64,000 bases of DNA from CAISCU01 sp051861545 (GCA_051861545.1 JBIMKP010000004.1:88669-152668); one strand, 5' to 3'; positions 17,541-26,102 are shown, numbered from the stretch's first letter. Program-made: numbers and translations. The notes: generated from the letters alone by a model not told the origin.

Positions 17541-18383
17541 TTATTTTACTTTTAATTTAGTCAATTTAACCCCAATCCAATTTTCTAAAAAATAGTAATA
17601 AGTCATAAAATCTTTTTTCGTTAATTCTAAATTGCTTTCAGCTAATGCTTGCAAGTTTTTTAAACGTGATAATTCTTGAGGATGAATTTTTCCTCTTTTC
17701 ATTTCAACAGTTGCAATTTCTGATGTCAATTTTGCACTTTCTACATCTTGGGTTCTTATCCACAATAACTTTTGGGCAGCAAGTAAGTTAAAATAATCTT
17801 GAATGATTAACCTTCTTAAGTCCATTTCTTGATCTAAACGTTTCGCTTTTGCCATATCAAGTTCTGCACGCATTTGCTTCATCCTGTAGTTTCTAGAAGT
17901 TAGTTCTGTTAATGGTAAAGTGAAATTAAAACCTGCTCTCCATCCTACTCCTAAGCTATTGTTTAATACAGAACCATCTGCATTTACGGTGTTTAAATTG
18001 GTTTGATTTCCATAAGTATAATTAAAAAAACCTGTCATTCCATTCAACCATAAATACCTCGTATATTTTAAATTATAATCGGCCTTTCTTATACTCGCAT
18101 CTTCAAACTTTAAATTAGGATTGTTTAATAATGCAATTGTTATCAATGAATCTAAACCTGGTATTTGACTAGATAAATCGATGTCTGGATCAAATGTAAT
18201 TGTATCAATTTGTATTCCTTTGGGAACGCTTACTGGTTTATTGACAGCTAAAGCTGGTGATTTTTTAACTTGAATCTTAGTTGAATCTTGACCATAAATA
18301 ATACCAGTAACTAAAATCATAAATGCAATTAAATGCATGATTTTTAGGTATTTTATTGATATTAGATTTCGCTTATTCTTCAT
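17541..18383 (-). CDS. TolC-family outer-membrane protein, short form, of the exopolysaccharide operon
   Basis: A 280-aa protein with an N-terminal signal (hydrophobic stretch from about residue 16, ending IYGQ) and one TolC/OEP-like repeat: long helices (SLITIALLNNPNLKFEDASI, then LDMAKAKRLDQEMDLRRLI and a final alpha-helical pair) flanking two beta hairpins (WLNGMTGFFNYTYG, GWRAGFNFTLPL). Classical TolC proteins have two such repeats and about 450 aa, so this is half-size and might assemble as a hexamer or form another periplasmic structure. It is the first gene of the operon with the Wzz-like and Wzy-like genes, in the place where a Wza exporter would be expected. Role in glycan export is inferred from context. 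Confidence 0.75.
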   Translation of the reverse strand: MKNKRNLISIKYLKIMHLIAFMILVTGIIYGQDSTKIQVKKSPALAVNKPVSVPKGIQIDTITFDPDIDLSSQIPGLDSLITIALLNNPNLKFEDASIRKADYNLKYTRYLWLNGMTGFFNYTYGNQTNLNTVNADGSVLNNSLGVGWRAGFNFTLPLTELTSRNYRMKQMRAELDMAKAKRLDQEMDLRRLIIQDYFNLLAAQKLLWIRTQDVESAKLTSEIATVEMKRGKIHPQELSRLKNLQALAESNLELTKKDFMTYYYFLENWIGVKLTKLKVK

Positions 18384-18397
18384 ATATATAATGTAAT

Positions 18398-18405
18398 CAA
18401 AAATA
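18398..18405 (-). promoter_or_regulatory. -7 promoter element of the exopolysaccharide operon
   Basis: The minus strand reads TATTTTTG, a perfect TAnnTTTG match, 14 bases before the ATG at 18383. Confidence 0.42.
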
Positions 18406-18819
18406 TGGATGTTTAATTACTTTGATAAAAGTTGAAACACAGCTTTTTTAGTGAATAGTATTCATTTCTGTACACTTGGTTTTAAAAAAAAAATCAGGAT
18501 TCCCCAAAGTTAATACCTTCATTTATATGTTAAGAGTTTTTTTATAAAAAATCTTGAATTATTTAAAGGTCTAGACAGAAACATAGTTATCTTTTTAGTT
18601 GCTACTAAATTGTAGTATTAAAAAGCAATAATCCATAAAACCTTGCATTTAAATTAGTATAACTAAGTCTAATTGATTCTAATATAGATTTTCATCAGTC
18701 CCTAAATAAATTTCAAAGCATTGGTTTATAAATACATAAGGCGATTGAGTAAAAAAAGAGTTAATCGAATTAAACTTTTTTGATATTTGCTTATCTTAAA
18801 TTTTATAAAACATAATTAC
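18406..18819. other. 414-base intergenic region
   Basis: Separates two divergent genes. Very AT-rich; I see no gene and no strong hairpin. GATATTTG at 18782-18789 is one base from the -7 consensus and would suit the Spy-like gene, which begins 31 bases further on. Confidence 0.4.
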
Positions 18820-19263
18820 ATGAAAAAGACTATTGTATTATTAATTGGGTTATTCGTTATTTTTTTGAGTTTAAATGCTTCAGCTCAAAATAACAAAGCA
18901 GAAAAGAGAAAAGAAATAAAAGCAAAAGGTCAGGAATTTAAGGATAAACTTAATCTTACTGATGACCAAATGGTTAAAATGAAAGAAATTAGAAAAAAAA
19001 CCAGAGAGGAAGTTAAAGCTAAACTTACTGCCAATCCGAATGCTAGTAAAGAAGAGAAAAGAAAAATGATGAGAGAAGCAATGGTGTCAGCTGATCAAGA
19101 AATTACAGCCATTTTAACTCCTGAACAACAAGTGATTTACAAGGAAGAAAAAGAAAAAAGAAAACAAGAAAGAATCAAAAAAATGAAACAAAATAAGGCT
19201 AAAAATAAAGCCAATCCTGAACAAGATAAAGAACTTGAGGATGCAATTATGGATGGTTTATAG
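18820..19263 (+). CDS. Spy/CpxP-like periplasmic protein
   Basis: A 147-aa exported protein. A signal peptide (MKKTIVLLIGLFVIFLSL, ending ASAQ) precedes an almost wholly helical, highly charged K/E-rich mature part. It holds the LTxxQ-like signature twice (LTDDQMVKMKEI at about 46-57 and LTPEQQVIYKEE), which marks Spy/CpxP-type periplasmic chaperones and their Bacteroidota relatives. The tail is strongly basic (KKMKQNKAKNKAN). I use the ATG at 18820; the frame also opens at a TTG 33 bases earlier, but that lies in the probable promoter. Likely an envelope-stress or folding factor, by family only. Own terminator follows. Confidence 0.72.
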   Translation: MKKTIVLLIGLFVIFLSLNASAQNNKAEKRKEIKAKGQEFKDKLNLTDDQMVKMKEIRKKTREEVKAKLTANPNASKEEKRKMMREAMVSADQEITAILTPEQQVIYKEEKEKRKQERIKKMKQNKAKNKANPEQDKELEDAIMDGL

Positions 19264-19282
19264 TTAAATATAAAGTACATTT

Positions 19283-19323
19283 AAAAAGCCGTTTCAAAAT
19301 AAAATTTGGAACGGCTTTTTTCT
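19283..19323 (+). terminator. rho-independent terminator of the Spy-like gene
   Basis: Stem AAAAAGCCGTTTC (19283-19295) pairing with GAACGGCTTTTT (19309-19320) with a one-base bulge, then a T-rich tract. Confidence 0.83.
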
Positions 19324-19364
19324 TTTTTTTATTATGAGACTTTCTTTTTGATTTAATTTACAAA

Positions 19365-20294
19365 ATGAATCATTCTCAGCTTATCAGAAAAAAGGCAATG
19401 GAACTGGGCTTTACAGCTGTTGGTTTCAGCAAAGTCGGATTTCTTGAGGATGAAGCCAAACATCTTGAAACTTGGTTAAATTCAAATAAAAATGGCAAAA
19501 TGTCTTATATGGAAAATCATTTCGATATGAGACTTAATCCAACCCTATTGGTTCCTGGTGCAAAATCTGTCATCAGTTTTTTATACAACTATTTCCCAAA
19601 TGAGGTTCAATCGAATAGCGATTTAAAAATATCAAAATATGCTTATGGCGAAGATTATCATTTTGTTATAAAAGATAAACTTAAAGAGTTACTACAATTT
19701 GTTCAAACCGAAATTGGAAATGTAAATGGCCGTGCTTTTGTTGATTCGGCCCCTGTTTTAGAAAAAGCTTGGGCTAAAAAAAGTGGTTTAGGTTGGATTG
19801 GTAAAAACTCAAACCTTATTTCAAAATCAAAAGGAAGTTTCTTTTTTTTAAGTGAACTGATTATTGATTTAGAATTAGAATATGACTCAGCTCAAACAGA
19901 CCATTGTGGCTCTTGTACCGCTTGTATCGATGCTTGTCCCACACAAGCGATTACTCCATATTCTGTTGATGGAAGTAAGTGTATCTCCTATTTTACCATC
20001 GAACTCAAAGAAGCAATTCCTAATGAAATGAAAGGTAAATTCGACAATTGGATGTTTGGTTGTGATATTTGTATGGATGTTTGTCCTTGGAATAGATTCT
20101 CGAAGCCTCATAATGAACCTAGATTTGAAATGAATTCAATTATAAAAACATATTCTTCAAATGATTGGAAAGAAATAACAGAAGAAGTTTTTGTCAAGTA
20201 TTTTAAAGATTCGCCACTAAAAAGAAGCAAATACAACGGAATTAAAAGAAATATTGACTTCATATTGAATCTAGATCCTGAAAATAAAAATTAG
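19365..20294 (+). CDS. queG: epoxyqueuosine reductase
   Basis: The last enzyme of queuosine biosynthesis, a cobalamin-dependent iron-sulfur protein that reduces epoxyqueuosine to queuosine in tRNA. The N-terminal cobalamin/substrate domain includes the conserved MSYMENHFDMR-type segment (about 46-56), and the YGEDYHF motif is at about 101-107. Two [4Fe-4S] clusters are provided by CGSCTACIDACP (about 183-194) and CDICMDVCPW (about 228-237). Length 309 aa is typical of the form without C-terminal HEAT repeats. Starts at ATG 19365. A beta-barrel protein gene begins 1 base after its stop, so they are co-transcribed although no functional link is known. Confidence 0.93.
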   Translation: MNHSQLIRKKAMELGFTAVGFSKVGFLEDEAKHLETWLNSNKNGKMSYMENHFDMRLNPTLLVPGAKSVISFLYNYFPNEVQSNSDLKISKYAYGEDYHFVIKDKLKELLQFVQTEIGNVNGRAFVDSAPVLEKAWAKKSGLGWIGKNSNLISKSKGSFFFLSELIIDLELEYDSAQTDHCGSCTACIDACPTQAITPYSVDGSKCISYFTIELKEAIPNEMKGKFDNWMFGCDICMDVCPWNRFSKPHNEPRFEMNSIIKTYSSNDWKEITEEVFVKYFKDSPLKRSKYNGIKRNIDFILNLDPENKN

Positions 20295-20295
20295 C

Positions 20296-21507
20296 ATGAA
20301 AAAATATATTTTACTATTTGTTTTATTAATCTCAATAAAGACTGGATTTACGCAGGCAAAAACACATTTCGGAATGTTTGGTAACTTAAACTTTTCAATG
20401 GTTTCGGGTAAACCTACAGATGCTGTTGCAAGAGGTTTATACAGTATTGGTGCTTTTTATCAAACTCCTTTTACGCCTTATCATTCAAATAAATTTTTCA
20501 ATAGCCAAGACTTTACTGTTGAATTAAGTATGAATTATATCGGTTTCAGAGATAAACAAACCGATTTTAGATACAATAACTATTATATAGATCCTGCTTT
20601 TTATGTGAATTATATTCCAGATAGAATGTCGGATGATTTACGATTTATGATTGGTTTTAGACCTTCTTATTTACTCTATCAAAATAATGAAAGATTGAAT
20701 TTTGGTAGTTATGAAATTGTTAGAAATGAAAGTAGAAATCTTTATAAAGCAGGTGATTTAGATTTTGGTTTAACAGGAGGAATTAGTCTTTCATTGGGAA
20801 ATGTGGCACGCATTGAAGTAAAATATACGCATAGTATTACAAATCAAATAAAAGATAATGCCATAAAAGGACGTCCTTCAATTCTTGAATTTGGACTAAA
20901 AATTAGCGCTGTAGATGTTAAAAATACTTTGATGAAAAAGGACAAAGAGATAACATCAGAATTGCAAAAACTATCTAAAGGCACCATGTTAGTTATGCTT
21001 GAAACTCCTAATGAAAAAGTTATTGAAAAACTAAGAACTAAAAATCGTTTAGCAGATATAAATTACTTAATTGAGCACCAAAAAATGACGAATTTGATGG
21101 TTATTTCTCAATTTAAAAAACACTTCGATTTCTGTAATATCATTTATTTTTATGACTCAAATGCAAATGATATTTCAAAAAGAAATTTCAGCAACAAGCT
21201 TTTTGATGCTAGCTTTAATCCAATTGCGACTAGCTTTGATACCAGTAATTATTTCTTAGCAGCATTTTGTGAAGATGTTTCAAACGTTACCAATAAAATT
21301 GATTATGGCTTGTACTTTTATGATGCTAATTTTATTCAATATAAAAAGCCTTATAATATTAGTGCCAATACCTTAAACATTTTTGCAAATGGTGATCCTA
21401 TGAGTTATTTTAAACGTTTGAAAGTAACTTATAACCAAAACGATTTTGCTAGAATTATCAAAAAATCGAGTATGAGATTGAAAAAATATAGTTTACCTAG
21501 TTACTAA
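20296..21507 (+). CDS. outer-membrane barrel-like protein with extra C-terminal domain, unknown function
   Basis: A 403-aa exported protein (signal peptide ends GFTQAK). Residues about 22-210 alternate polar and hydrophobic strands rich in Y, F and N (FTVELSMNYIGF, AFYVNYIPDRM, LRFMIGFRPSYLLY, VARIEVKYTHS), as in PorT-like eight-strand outer-membrane barrels. From about 215 the character changes to a soluble alpha/beta region (LQKLSKGTMLVMLETPNEKVIEKL, then repeated FYDSN/FYDAN strings) which I do not recognise. It follows queG by 1 base and ends before a strong terminator. No T9SS sorting domain. The two-part architecture is what I see; any role is unknown. Confidence 0.6.
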   Translation: MKKYILLFVLLISIKTGFTQAKTHFGMFGNLNFSMVSGKPTDAVARGLYSIGAFYQTPFTPYHSNKFFNSQDFTVELSMNYIGFRDKQTDFRYNNYYIDPAFYVNYIPDRMSDDLRFMIGFRPSYLLYQNNERLNFGSYEIVRNESRNLYKAGDLDFGLTGGISLSLGNVARIEVKYTHSITNQIKDNAIKGRPSILEFGLKISAVDVKNTLMKKDKEITSELQKLSKGTMLVMLETPNEKVIEKLRTKNRLADINYLIEHQKMTNLMVISQFKKHFDFCNIIYFYDSNANDISKRNFSNKLFDASFNPIATSFDTSNYFLAAFCEDVSNVTNKIDYGLYFYDANFIQYKKPYNISANTLNIFANGDPMSYFKRLKVTYNQNDFARIIKKSSMRLKKYSLPSY

Positions 21508-21526
21508 AATCTTAACCATTTGATAT

Positions 21527-21571
21527 AAAAAAAAGAGCTTGGAATATTTCTATTTTAAGCTCTTTTTTTTT
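21527..21571 (+). terminator. rho-independent terminator after the queG operon
   Basis: A-rich stem ending AAAAGAGCTT (21531-21540) pairs with AAGCTCTTTT (21556-21565), followed by a T run. Being A/T flanked on both sides it may also serve the convergent lipoprotein gene. Confidence 0.85.
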
Positions 21572-21579
21572 AGTTTTCT

Positions 21580-22329
21580 TTATGGACAAATCATTTCTAA
21601 ATTTATCACTCCTAATTCGCCATCTTCATCAAAAATAATTTTAGTTGGCTTTCCAGATGAATTGAACTCATAAGTAAAACTTACGATTGTCTCCCCTGTT
21701 TCTCCATCCTTTTGTAAGTTTTTAGATTGAACTCCCGTAAATTCCAAAATAGCATCAGTGGCTCCTAATGAATTCACTTTATCTGTATAGTATTCATACT
21801 CGGTAATATTGGTGGTATTTGAACTACTTACTTCAATTTCCTTTGTTAAGTTACCATTAGTCCACAAATAGGTTGTGGTGTAGGTTGTTGTTCCGCTTTG
21901 ACTTAAGTACTCGGTTTTTCTTTCAATTAAATTACCATCTGAATTGTACTTATAATAAGTGAATTCTCCACTAGTTGCTGTTGTTGGATCTTGACCTTGG
22001 TAATAAGTAATTGAACTTCCAGTGGCTCTGCCTTTAGAATCTAGAATGTATTCACCTTTTTCTCTACCTGTTGAATTTACATAACTAGCTTTTCCAAGTT
22101 CATAAGTGTATGTAAAGGTATTAGTTAAAACATTTTCTTCAAATTCTTCAATCTTTGAAACTTTTCCTGATGAATTGTAAGTGATTTTAGTTTCATTATT
22201 TACATCATAATACCTTGTTATTTTACAATTTGTTAAATCAGAACCACTTGTTGAAGTGTTCTTAGTTTCTTCTTTTTTACAAGAATTTAATGAAATTACA
22301 ATTAGCAAAAACGTTGCAATTTTTTTCAT
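21580..22329 (-). CDS. lipoprotein with YD-like repeats (paralogue of the one at 9332-10102)
   Basis: A 249-aa lipoprotein: signal and lipobox SLNSC with C17, then KKEET and an S/T linker. The mature part is built from short Y/T-rich units (TYNSSGKVSKIE, ILDSKGRATGSS, KYNSDGNLIERK, LWTNGNLTKE, EFNSSGKPTKII) of the same kind as the lipoprotein at 9332-10102, with the same order of units and the shared string TNGNLTKE near the centre. The final cysteine (MICP) matches the final cysteine of the paralogue (YTCK), which might pair with the one after the linker. Function unknown; probably displayed on an envelope membrane. Confidence 0.7.
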   Translation of the reverse strand: MKKIATFLLIVISLNSCKKEETKNTSTSGSDLTNCKITRYYDVNNETKITYNSSGKVSKIEEFEENVLTNTFTYTYELGKASYVNSTGREKGEYILDSKGRATGSSITYYQGQDPTTATSGEFTYYKYNSDGNLIERKTEYLSQSGTTTYTTTYLWTNGNLTKEIEVSSSNTTNITEYEYYTDKVNSLGATDAILEFTGVQSKNLQKDGETGETIVSFTYEFNSSGKPTKIIFDEDGELGVINLEMICP

Positions 22330-22352
22330 AGAAATTTGTTTTGTAGTTTATT

Positions 22353-22380
22353 AAAAAAAAATCCTCCCGAAGGAGGATTT
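22353..22380 (-). terminator. rho-independent terminator of dnaN
   Basis: Perfect 9-bp stem AAATCCTCC (22359-22367) / GGAGGATTT (22372-22380) with a four-base loop (TTCG as RNA-sense), followed on the minus strand by a run of nine T. Confidence 0.9.
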
Positions 22381-22394
22381 AACGAATATTTGAT

Positions 22395-23516
22395 TTAGTA
22401 ATTGTTCAACATCATTGGCATAATCAGCATCAGCATTTCTTCGCTTGGTTCTTGCACCGATGGTACAATAACACCAGCTCTGTTAGGTTGTGACATTTCT
22501 AATGTTACTTGCATTGCATCCATTGAATTCAACATCTCTAAGAAGTATTTAGAGTTGAAGCCAATTTCCATATCCTCACCTTCGTAAGAGCAAGTTAATT
22601 TCTCTTGAGCTTCATTTTCAAAATCAATATCCTCCGCACTGATAGTTAAATCACTACCTGCAATTTTCATTCTTATTTGATGGGTTGTTTTGTTTGATGT
22701 AATGGATACACGTTTAACAGACATCAATAATTCCGACCTATCAATAGTTAATTTGTTAGGATTTTCAGTTGGAATAACTGCTTTGTAATCAGGATATTTT
22801 TCGTCGATTAAACGACAAATCAAACTTACTTCACCAAATTGAAAAAATGCATTTGAACGATTAAAGCTGATATTTACTTCAGTATCATCTGTAGGTAAAG
22901 CCGATTTTAATAAACTCAAAGCCTTTTTAGGAATGATGAATGAATCTTCAACACCTGGTTTAATATCAGATCTAGAAATTCTAACCAATCTGTTTGCATC
23001 TGTTGCTACGAAAGTTATGCTATTTGCAAACAATTGAACATAAACACCAGTTAAATTTAAACGTAATTCGTCGTTGCTACTAGCAAAAACAGATTTAACG
23101 ATTCCTTTATGAAGAACTTTTCCTGGAATTTTAAAGGTATTTACTTCTTCTAATTCTGGTGATTTTGGAAACTCTTCACCTTTTTGAGCAGTTAATTTAA
23201 ATCTTCCAGATTCGTATTTAATTTCAACAAAACCTTTTTCGATATTGATTGAAAACGCCAATGGTTGATCTGGTAAAGATTTCAACAATTCCATAGTAGT
23301 TTTTGAAGGAATTGCAATTGAAACATCCTCTTTAGAATCAACTTTGATGTTTGTGCTCATAGTTGTTTCTAAATCTGTAGATGAAATATGTAATACACCA
23401 TCCTTAATATCAAACAAAAAATTGTTTAAAATAGGAATAATTGGTTTTGCAACTACTACTCCATCGATGTAAGACAAATGTCTCAACAATACGCTACTAT
23501 TTACTATAAATTTCAT
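22395..23516 (-). CDS. dnaN: DNA polymerase III beta subunit (sliding clamp)
   Basis: The replicative sliding clamp. The product begins MKFIVNSSVLLRHLSYIDGV, the usual clamp N-terminus, and ends in MLMLIMPMMLNNY, equivalent to the conserved PM-R/L-L C-terminus that forms part of the protein-binding pocket. Internal clamp signatures include DGVLHISSTDLETT (about 51-64) and VATDANRLVRIS. Length 373 aa is standard for the phylum. The reading frame stays open for another 69 bases upstream, but the ATG at 23516 aligns with the family start and lies downstream of a promoter-like pair of elements. Not next to dnaA or recF here. Confidence 0.96.
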   Translation of the reverse strand: MKFIVNSSVLLRHLSYIDGVVVAKPIIPILNNFLFDIKDGVLHISSTDLETTMSTNIKVDSKEDVSIAIPSKTTMELLKSLPDQPLAFSINIEKGFVEIKYESGRFKLTAQKGEEFPKSPELEEVNTFKIPGKVLHKGIVKSVFASSNDELRLNLTGVYVQLFANSITFVATDANRLVRISRSDIKPGVEDSFIIPKKALSLLKSALPTDDTEVNISFNRSNAFFQFGEVSLICRLIDEKYPDYKAVIPTENPNKLTIDRSELLMSVKRVSITSNKTTHQIRMKIAGSDLTISAEDIDFENEAQEKLTCSYEGEDMEIGFNSKYFLEMLNSMDAMQVTLEMSQPNRAGVIVPSVQEPSEEMLMLIMPMMLNNY

Positions 23517-23603
23517 ATCTCTCTTGTATTCTATTACTAATGCTGAATTGGCTAGCAATCTAATGAAGTCTTGCTGCTTATTCAAAGATTATATCTCCAA
23601 AAA

Positions 23604-23634
23604 CAAAAATACATGGCCCTCTTGGTGACTCCAA
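23604..23634 (-). promoter_or_regulatory. probable dnaN promoter
   Basis: On the minus strand a -7 element TATTTTTG (23604-23611) is preceded by TTG (23632-23634) with a 20-base gap, matching the Bacteroidota -33/-7 arrangement. It predicts a leader of about 80 bases. Confidence 0.42.
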
Positions 23635-23862
23635 CACCAAGTTATTCACAATTTTGCTCAGATTTTGTAGTTTGCTGATTTAAATCAACACTAACAGCTG
23701 ATTACGCTTTATAGAGTCATTGTATTAATTTTTTGTGTTTTAACCTTCAAACAAAATTAAAATTTAAACATTCAATTTTTAAGGAATTCATTAAATTTTG
23801 CTAGATTCTTTTTACTTTAAAAAATTACCGATTAATTCGAACTAAAACAATAAATTCGCTTT
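23635..23862. other. intergenic region between dnaN and chrA
   Basis: Together with the dnaN leader this makes a 346-base gene-free stretch. AT-rich, no open reading frame of note, no strong hairpin. The promoter of chrA should be here, but I cannot point to it. Confidence 0.35.
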
Positions 23863-25050
23863 ATGACGGGAAAGCAGTTTAAGCATTTCAGACAAATCAT
23901 TTTCCTTCTCGATATCTTGAAGTTAGCACTTACTGCCTTTGGTGGACCTCAAATTCATTTTACTCAATTCAGAAAATTATTGGTTCAGAAAAAAAATTAC
24001 TTAACTGAGGATGAACTAATTGAATTGAACTCCTTGTGCAATATTTTACCCGGTCCTACTTCAACTCAAACAATTACTGCAATTGGATTCAAAATAGGCG
24101 GACCCAAACTAGCATTTTTAACATTAGCAGTTTGGATTACTCCAGCATGTTTACTCATGACAGCTTTTGCTTTGTTAATTTCAATTTTACCTGAAACTCT
24201 GCATTTAAGTTTCTTGAAGTATTTGCAACCCATGGCATCTGGTTTTATTATATACGCAGCTTATAAATTCACGCAACTTTTTATTCATAAACCTTACCAT
24301 TGGGTACTATTAATCCTTTCAGCAACATTAGGAATTATTACAAATACTCCTTTCCTTTTTCCTCTTATTTTATTGGCTGGAGGATTGGTTAGTAGTTTCA
24401 TTAATTCGAGAGGTAAAATTGAAAAAGTTAAGCCAATTCAAAACATCAATTGGAGTAATTTATTTCTATTCTTTGGCATTTTTATTTTAGCAGCAGGCCT
24501 TGGAATTTTAACCCAAGCTAAACCAATTCGATTATTTGAAAACTCGTTTAGGTATGGAAGTTTAGTTTTTGGTGGTGGTCATGTTTTGATTCCTATGATG
24601 TATAATCAATTTGTTTATTATAAACATTATATAGAAGCCAGTCAGTTTTTAGCAGGTGTTGGAATTTTACAAGCTGTTCCTGGTCCGGTTTTTAGTTTCT
24701 CTGCTTTTGCTGGTGCAATGGCAATGTCTGATTGGGGCTTTAGTGGTCAAATTTTAGGCGCTGTTATTGGTAGTGTAGGCATATTTTTACCTGGAATTTT
24801 ATTGATATTTTTTGTTTATCCAATTTGGAATCAATTAAAAAATTTTAGTCCTGTAAAAAATGCAATCGAAGGAATTAGCGCGGTATCAGCTGGCTTAGTT
24901 ATAACATCGGCTTATTTGCTTTTTCTACCAGTTCAGATCAATGAAAACAATATGTTGGTTTTACTTTCTACATTATTTTTGCTTCTGAGCACTAGGGTTC
25001 CTAGTCCAGTAATTGTAATTGGAACTTTATTAGCCGGAGTTTTGTTATAA
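23863..25050 (+). CDS. chrA: chromate transporter family protein (ChrA)
   Basis: A 395-aa inner-membrane protein made of two homologous CHR halves. The first half has FGGPQIHFTQFRKLL (about 26-40) and NILPGPTSTQ (about 62-71); the second has FGGGHVLIPMM and LQAVPGPVFSFSAF. These FGG and PGP signatures are the hallmark of ChrA, which expels chromate by proton-coupled antiport. About 10-12 hydrophobic segments. Members of this family without demonstrated chromate resistance are common, so the true substrate may be another oxyanion. Single gene. Confidence 0.88.
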   Translation: MTGKQFKHFRQIIFLLDILKLALTAFGGPQIHFTQFRKLLVQKKNYLTEDELIELNSLCNILPGPTSTQTITAIGFKIGGPKLAFLTLAVWITPACLLMTAFALLISILPETLHLSFLKYLQPMASGFIIYAAYKFTQLFIHKPYHWVLLILSATLGIITNTPFLFPLILLAGGLVSSFINSRGKIEKVKPIQNINWSNLFLFFGIFILAAGLGILTQAKPIRLFENSFRYGSLVFGGGHVLIPMMYNQFVYYKHYIEASQFLAGVGILQAVPGPVFSFSAFAGAMAMSDWGFSGQILGAVIGSVGIFLPGILLIFFVYPIWNQLKNFSPVKNAIEGISAVSAGLVITSAYLLFLPVQINENNMLVLLSTLFLLLSTRVPSPVIVIGTLLAGVLL

Positions 25051-25104
25051 ATTTGTTGTTACTATTTCGATTGTCATTCGTATAATGCGTAAAATATCAA
25101 CTTA

Positions 25105-25752
25105 ATGCCTAAATCTTTAAAAATATTTGTTCTATTTTTCTTTGTGTTCGGTTTCATTAAACTAAATGCCCAAACTCAAAAGTCTGATAAAAAAGATCCT
25201 GAATTGGTTCAATTTACAGGATTTGTGGTAAACATTGATAGTTCAAAAACACTTCCTTATGTAACAATTAGAATTAAAGGTACCAACAAAGGAACCTATT
25301 CTGATATGCAAGGTTATTTTTCATTTGTTGCCAAAAAATCTGATGTCATTGTTTTCTCGTGCATTGGTTTTGAACCAAAATATTTCAATATCCAAGAAAA
25401 TTTACCTGGCAATAAATTAAACTCAGTTATTACTTTAGTTGAAGACACTTTCTTCTTACCTGAAATGGTTTATCGTCCAAACCCTACTCCAGAAGAATTG
25501 GATTATATGTTTAGTAGAACAAAAATTCCTATGGATGAACTTACAATTGCTCAAAATAATTTAAGAAGAAAACCATCTGTTGACTTTGGCGAATTAGCAA
25601 ATGATGCCTTGGCAAATTCATCATGGACATTTAATCAAACTGCTGACAGAGCTTATTATGCAGGTCAGGCGCAACCTATCCCCGTTTTAGATATTTTTGC
25701 CTGGAATCAGTTTTTAAAATCTTTGAGTAAAAGTAAAAAGAAGAAAAAGTAA
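25105..25752 (+). CDS. exported carboxypeptidase-regulatory-like domain protein
   Basis: A 215-aa protein with signal peptide (ending KLNAQ) and one CarboxypepD_reg-like beta-sandwich (about 34-115: FTGFVVNIDSSKTLPYVTIRIKG... reading on to GYFSFVAKKSDVIVFSCIGF). This domain occurs at the N-terminus of TonB-dependent receptors and alone in periplasmic or outer-membrane proteins. The C-terminal half is not recognisable, contains ELANDALANSSWTFNQ, and ends in a lysine string. No barrel, no plug, no sorting domain. Role unknown; likely structural or adhesive in the envelope. Confidence 0.7.
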   Translation: MPKSLKIFVLFFFVFGFIKLNAQTQKSDKKDPELVQFTGFVVNIDSSKTLPYVTIRIKGTNKGTYSDMQGYFSFVAKKSDVIVFSCIGFEPKYFNIQENLPGNKLNSVITLVEDTFFLPEMVYRPNPTPEELDYMFSRTKIPMDELTIAQNNLRRKPSVDFGELANDALANSSWTFNQTADRAYYAGQAQPIPVLDIFAWNQFLKSLSKSKKKKK

Positions 25753-25760
25753 TCTAAGAA

Positions 25761-26063
25761 TTATTGTTCTGAATTCTTATCAATCATAACAAAAACATCT
25801 TCATCATCTCTTTTCATAAGATACTTTTCTCTAGCAAACTTTTCTAGATTTTTATTAGAACCAAAAAGCTCCTCCTTTTCTTTTCTCAATCGGGCAATTT
25901 CATCCCTGTAGAATTGGTGTTTGGCTTCTACAGCCTTTAATTCCTGTTTGTATTTGTATTGATCAAATACACTGTTTCTTTCATTCAAAAGCAATAACAA
26001 AACAAAGGCAAAACTTGCCAAAAAATATTTGTTTCTAATAATAGGCTTTATCCTGATTTTCAT
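25761..26063 (-). CDS. FtsB/DivIC-like septum formation protein
   Basis: A 100-aa bitopic membrane protein: short basic cytoplasmic head, one membrane segment (about 13-24), then a coiled coil (about 30-66, with RDEIARLRKEKEELFG) and the signature ending FAREKYLMKRDDEDVFVM, typical of FtsB/DivIC family proteins (A-R-E-K/R-Y-x-M/L-x-x-x-x-E). In other bacteria such proteins join FtsL and FtsQ in activating septal wall synthesis. It lies 39 bases after eno, an association seen across Bacteroidota and Firmicutes, but a perfect hairpin between them may reduce read-through. Confidence 0.85.
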   Translation of the reverse strand: MKIRIKPIIRNKYFLASFAFVLLLLLNERNSVFDQYKYKQELKAVEAKHQFYRDEIARLRKEKEELFGSNKNLEKFAREKYLMKRDDEDVFVMIDKNSEQ

Positions 26064-26070
26064 AAGTTGA

Positions 26071-26100
26071 AAAAGGCCCCGGTAATCCGGGGCCTTTTGT
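26071..26100 (-). terminator. hairpin between eno and the FtsB-like gene
   Basis: Perfect 12-bp stem AAAAGGCCCCGG (26071-26082) / CCGGGGCCTTTT (26087-26098) with loop TAAT. On the minus strand it ends in five T. It may terminate eno or attenuate the FtsB-like gene, which starts only 8 bases beyond it. Confidence 0.8.
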
Positions 26101-26102
26101 TT

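Noticed and set aside
18787..18819. TTG-initiated extension of the Spy-like gene
   Set aside because: It overlaps a -7-like element, and the ATG at 18820 gives a clean signal peptide.
22395..23585. Longer dnaN frame with 23 extra N-terminal residues
   Set aside because: The family start is MKF at 23516, and the extension is in the leader region.
26071..26098. Hairpin after eno as a ligand-sensing attenuator of the FtsB-like gene
   Set aside because: A simple perfect stem with a T tract; no alternative pairing is seen.
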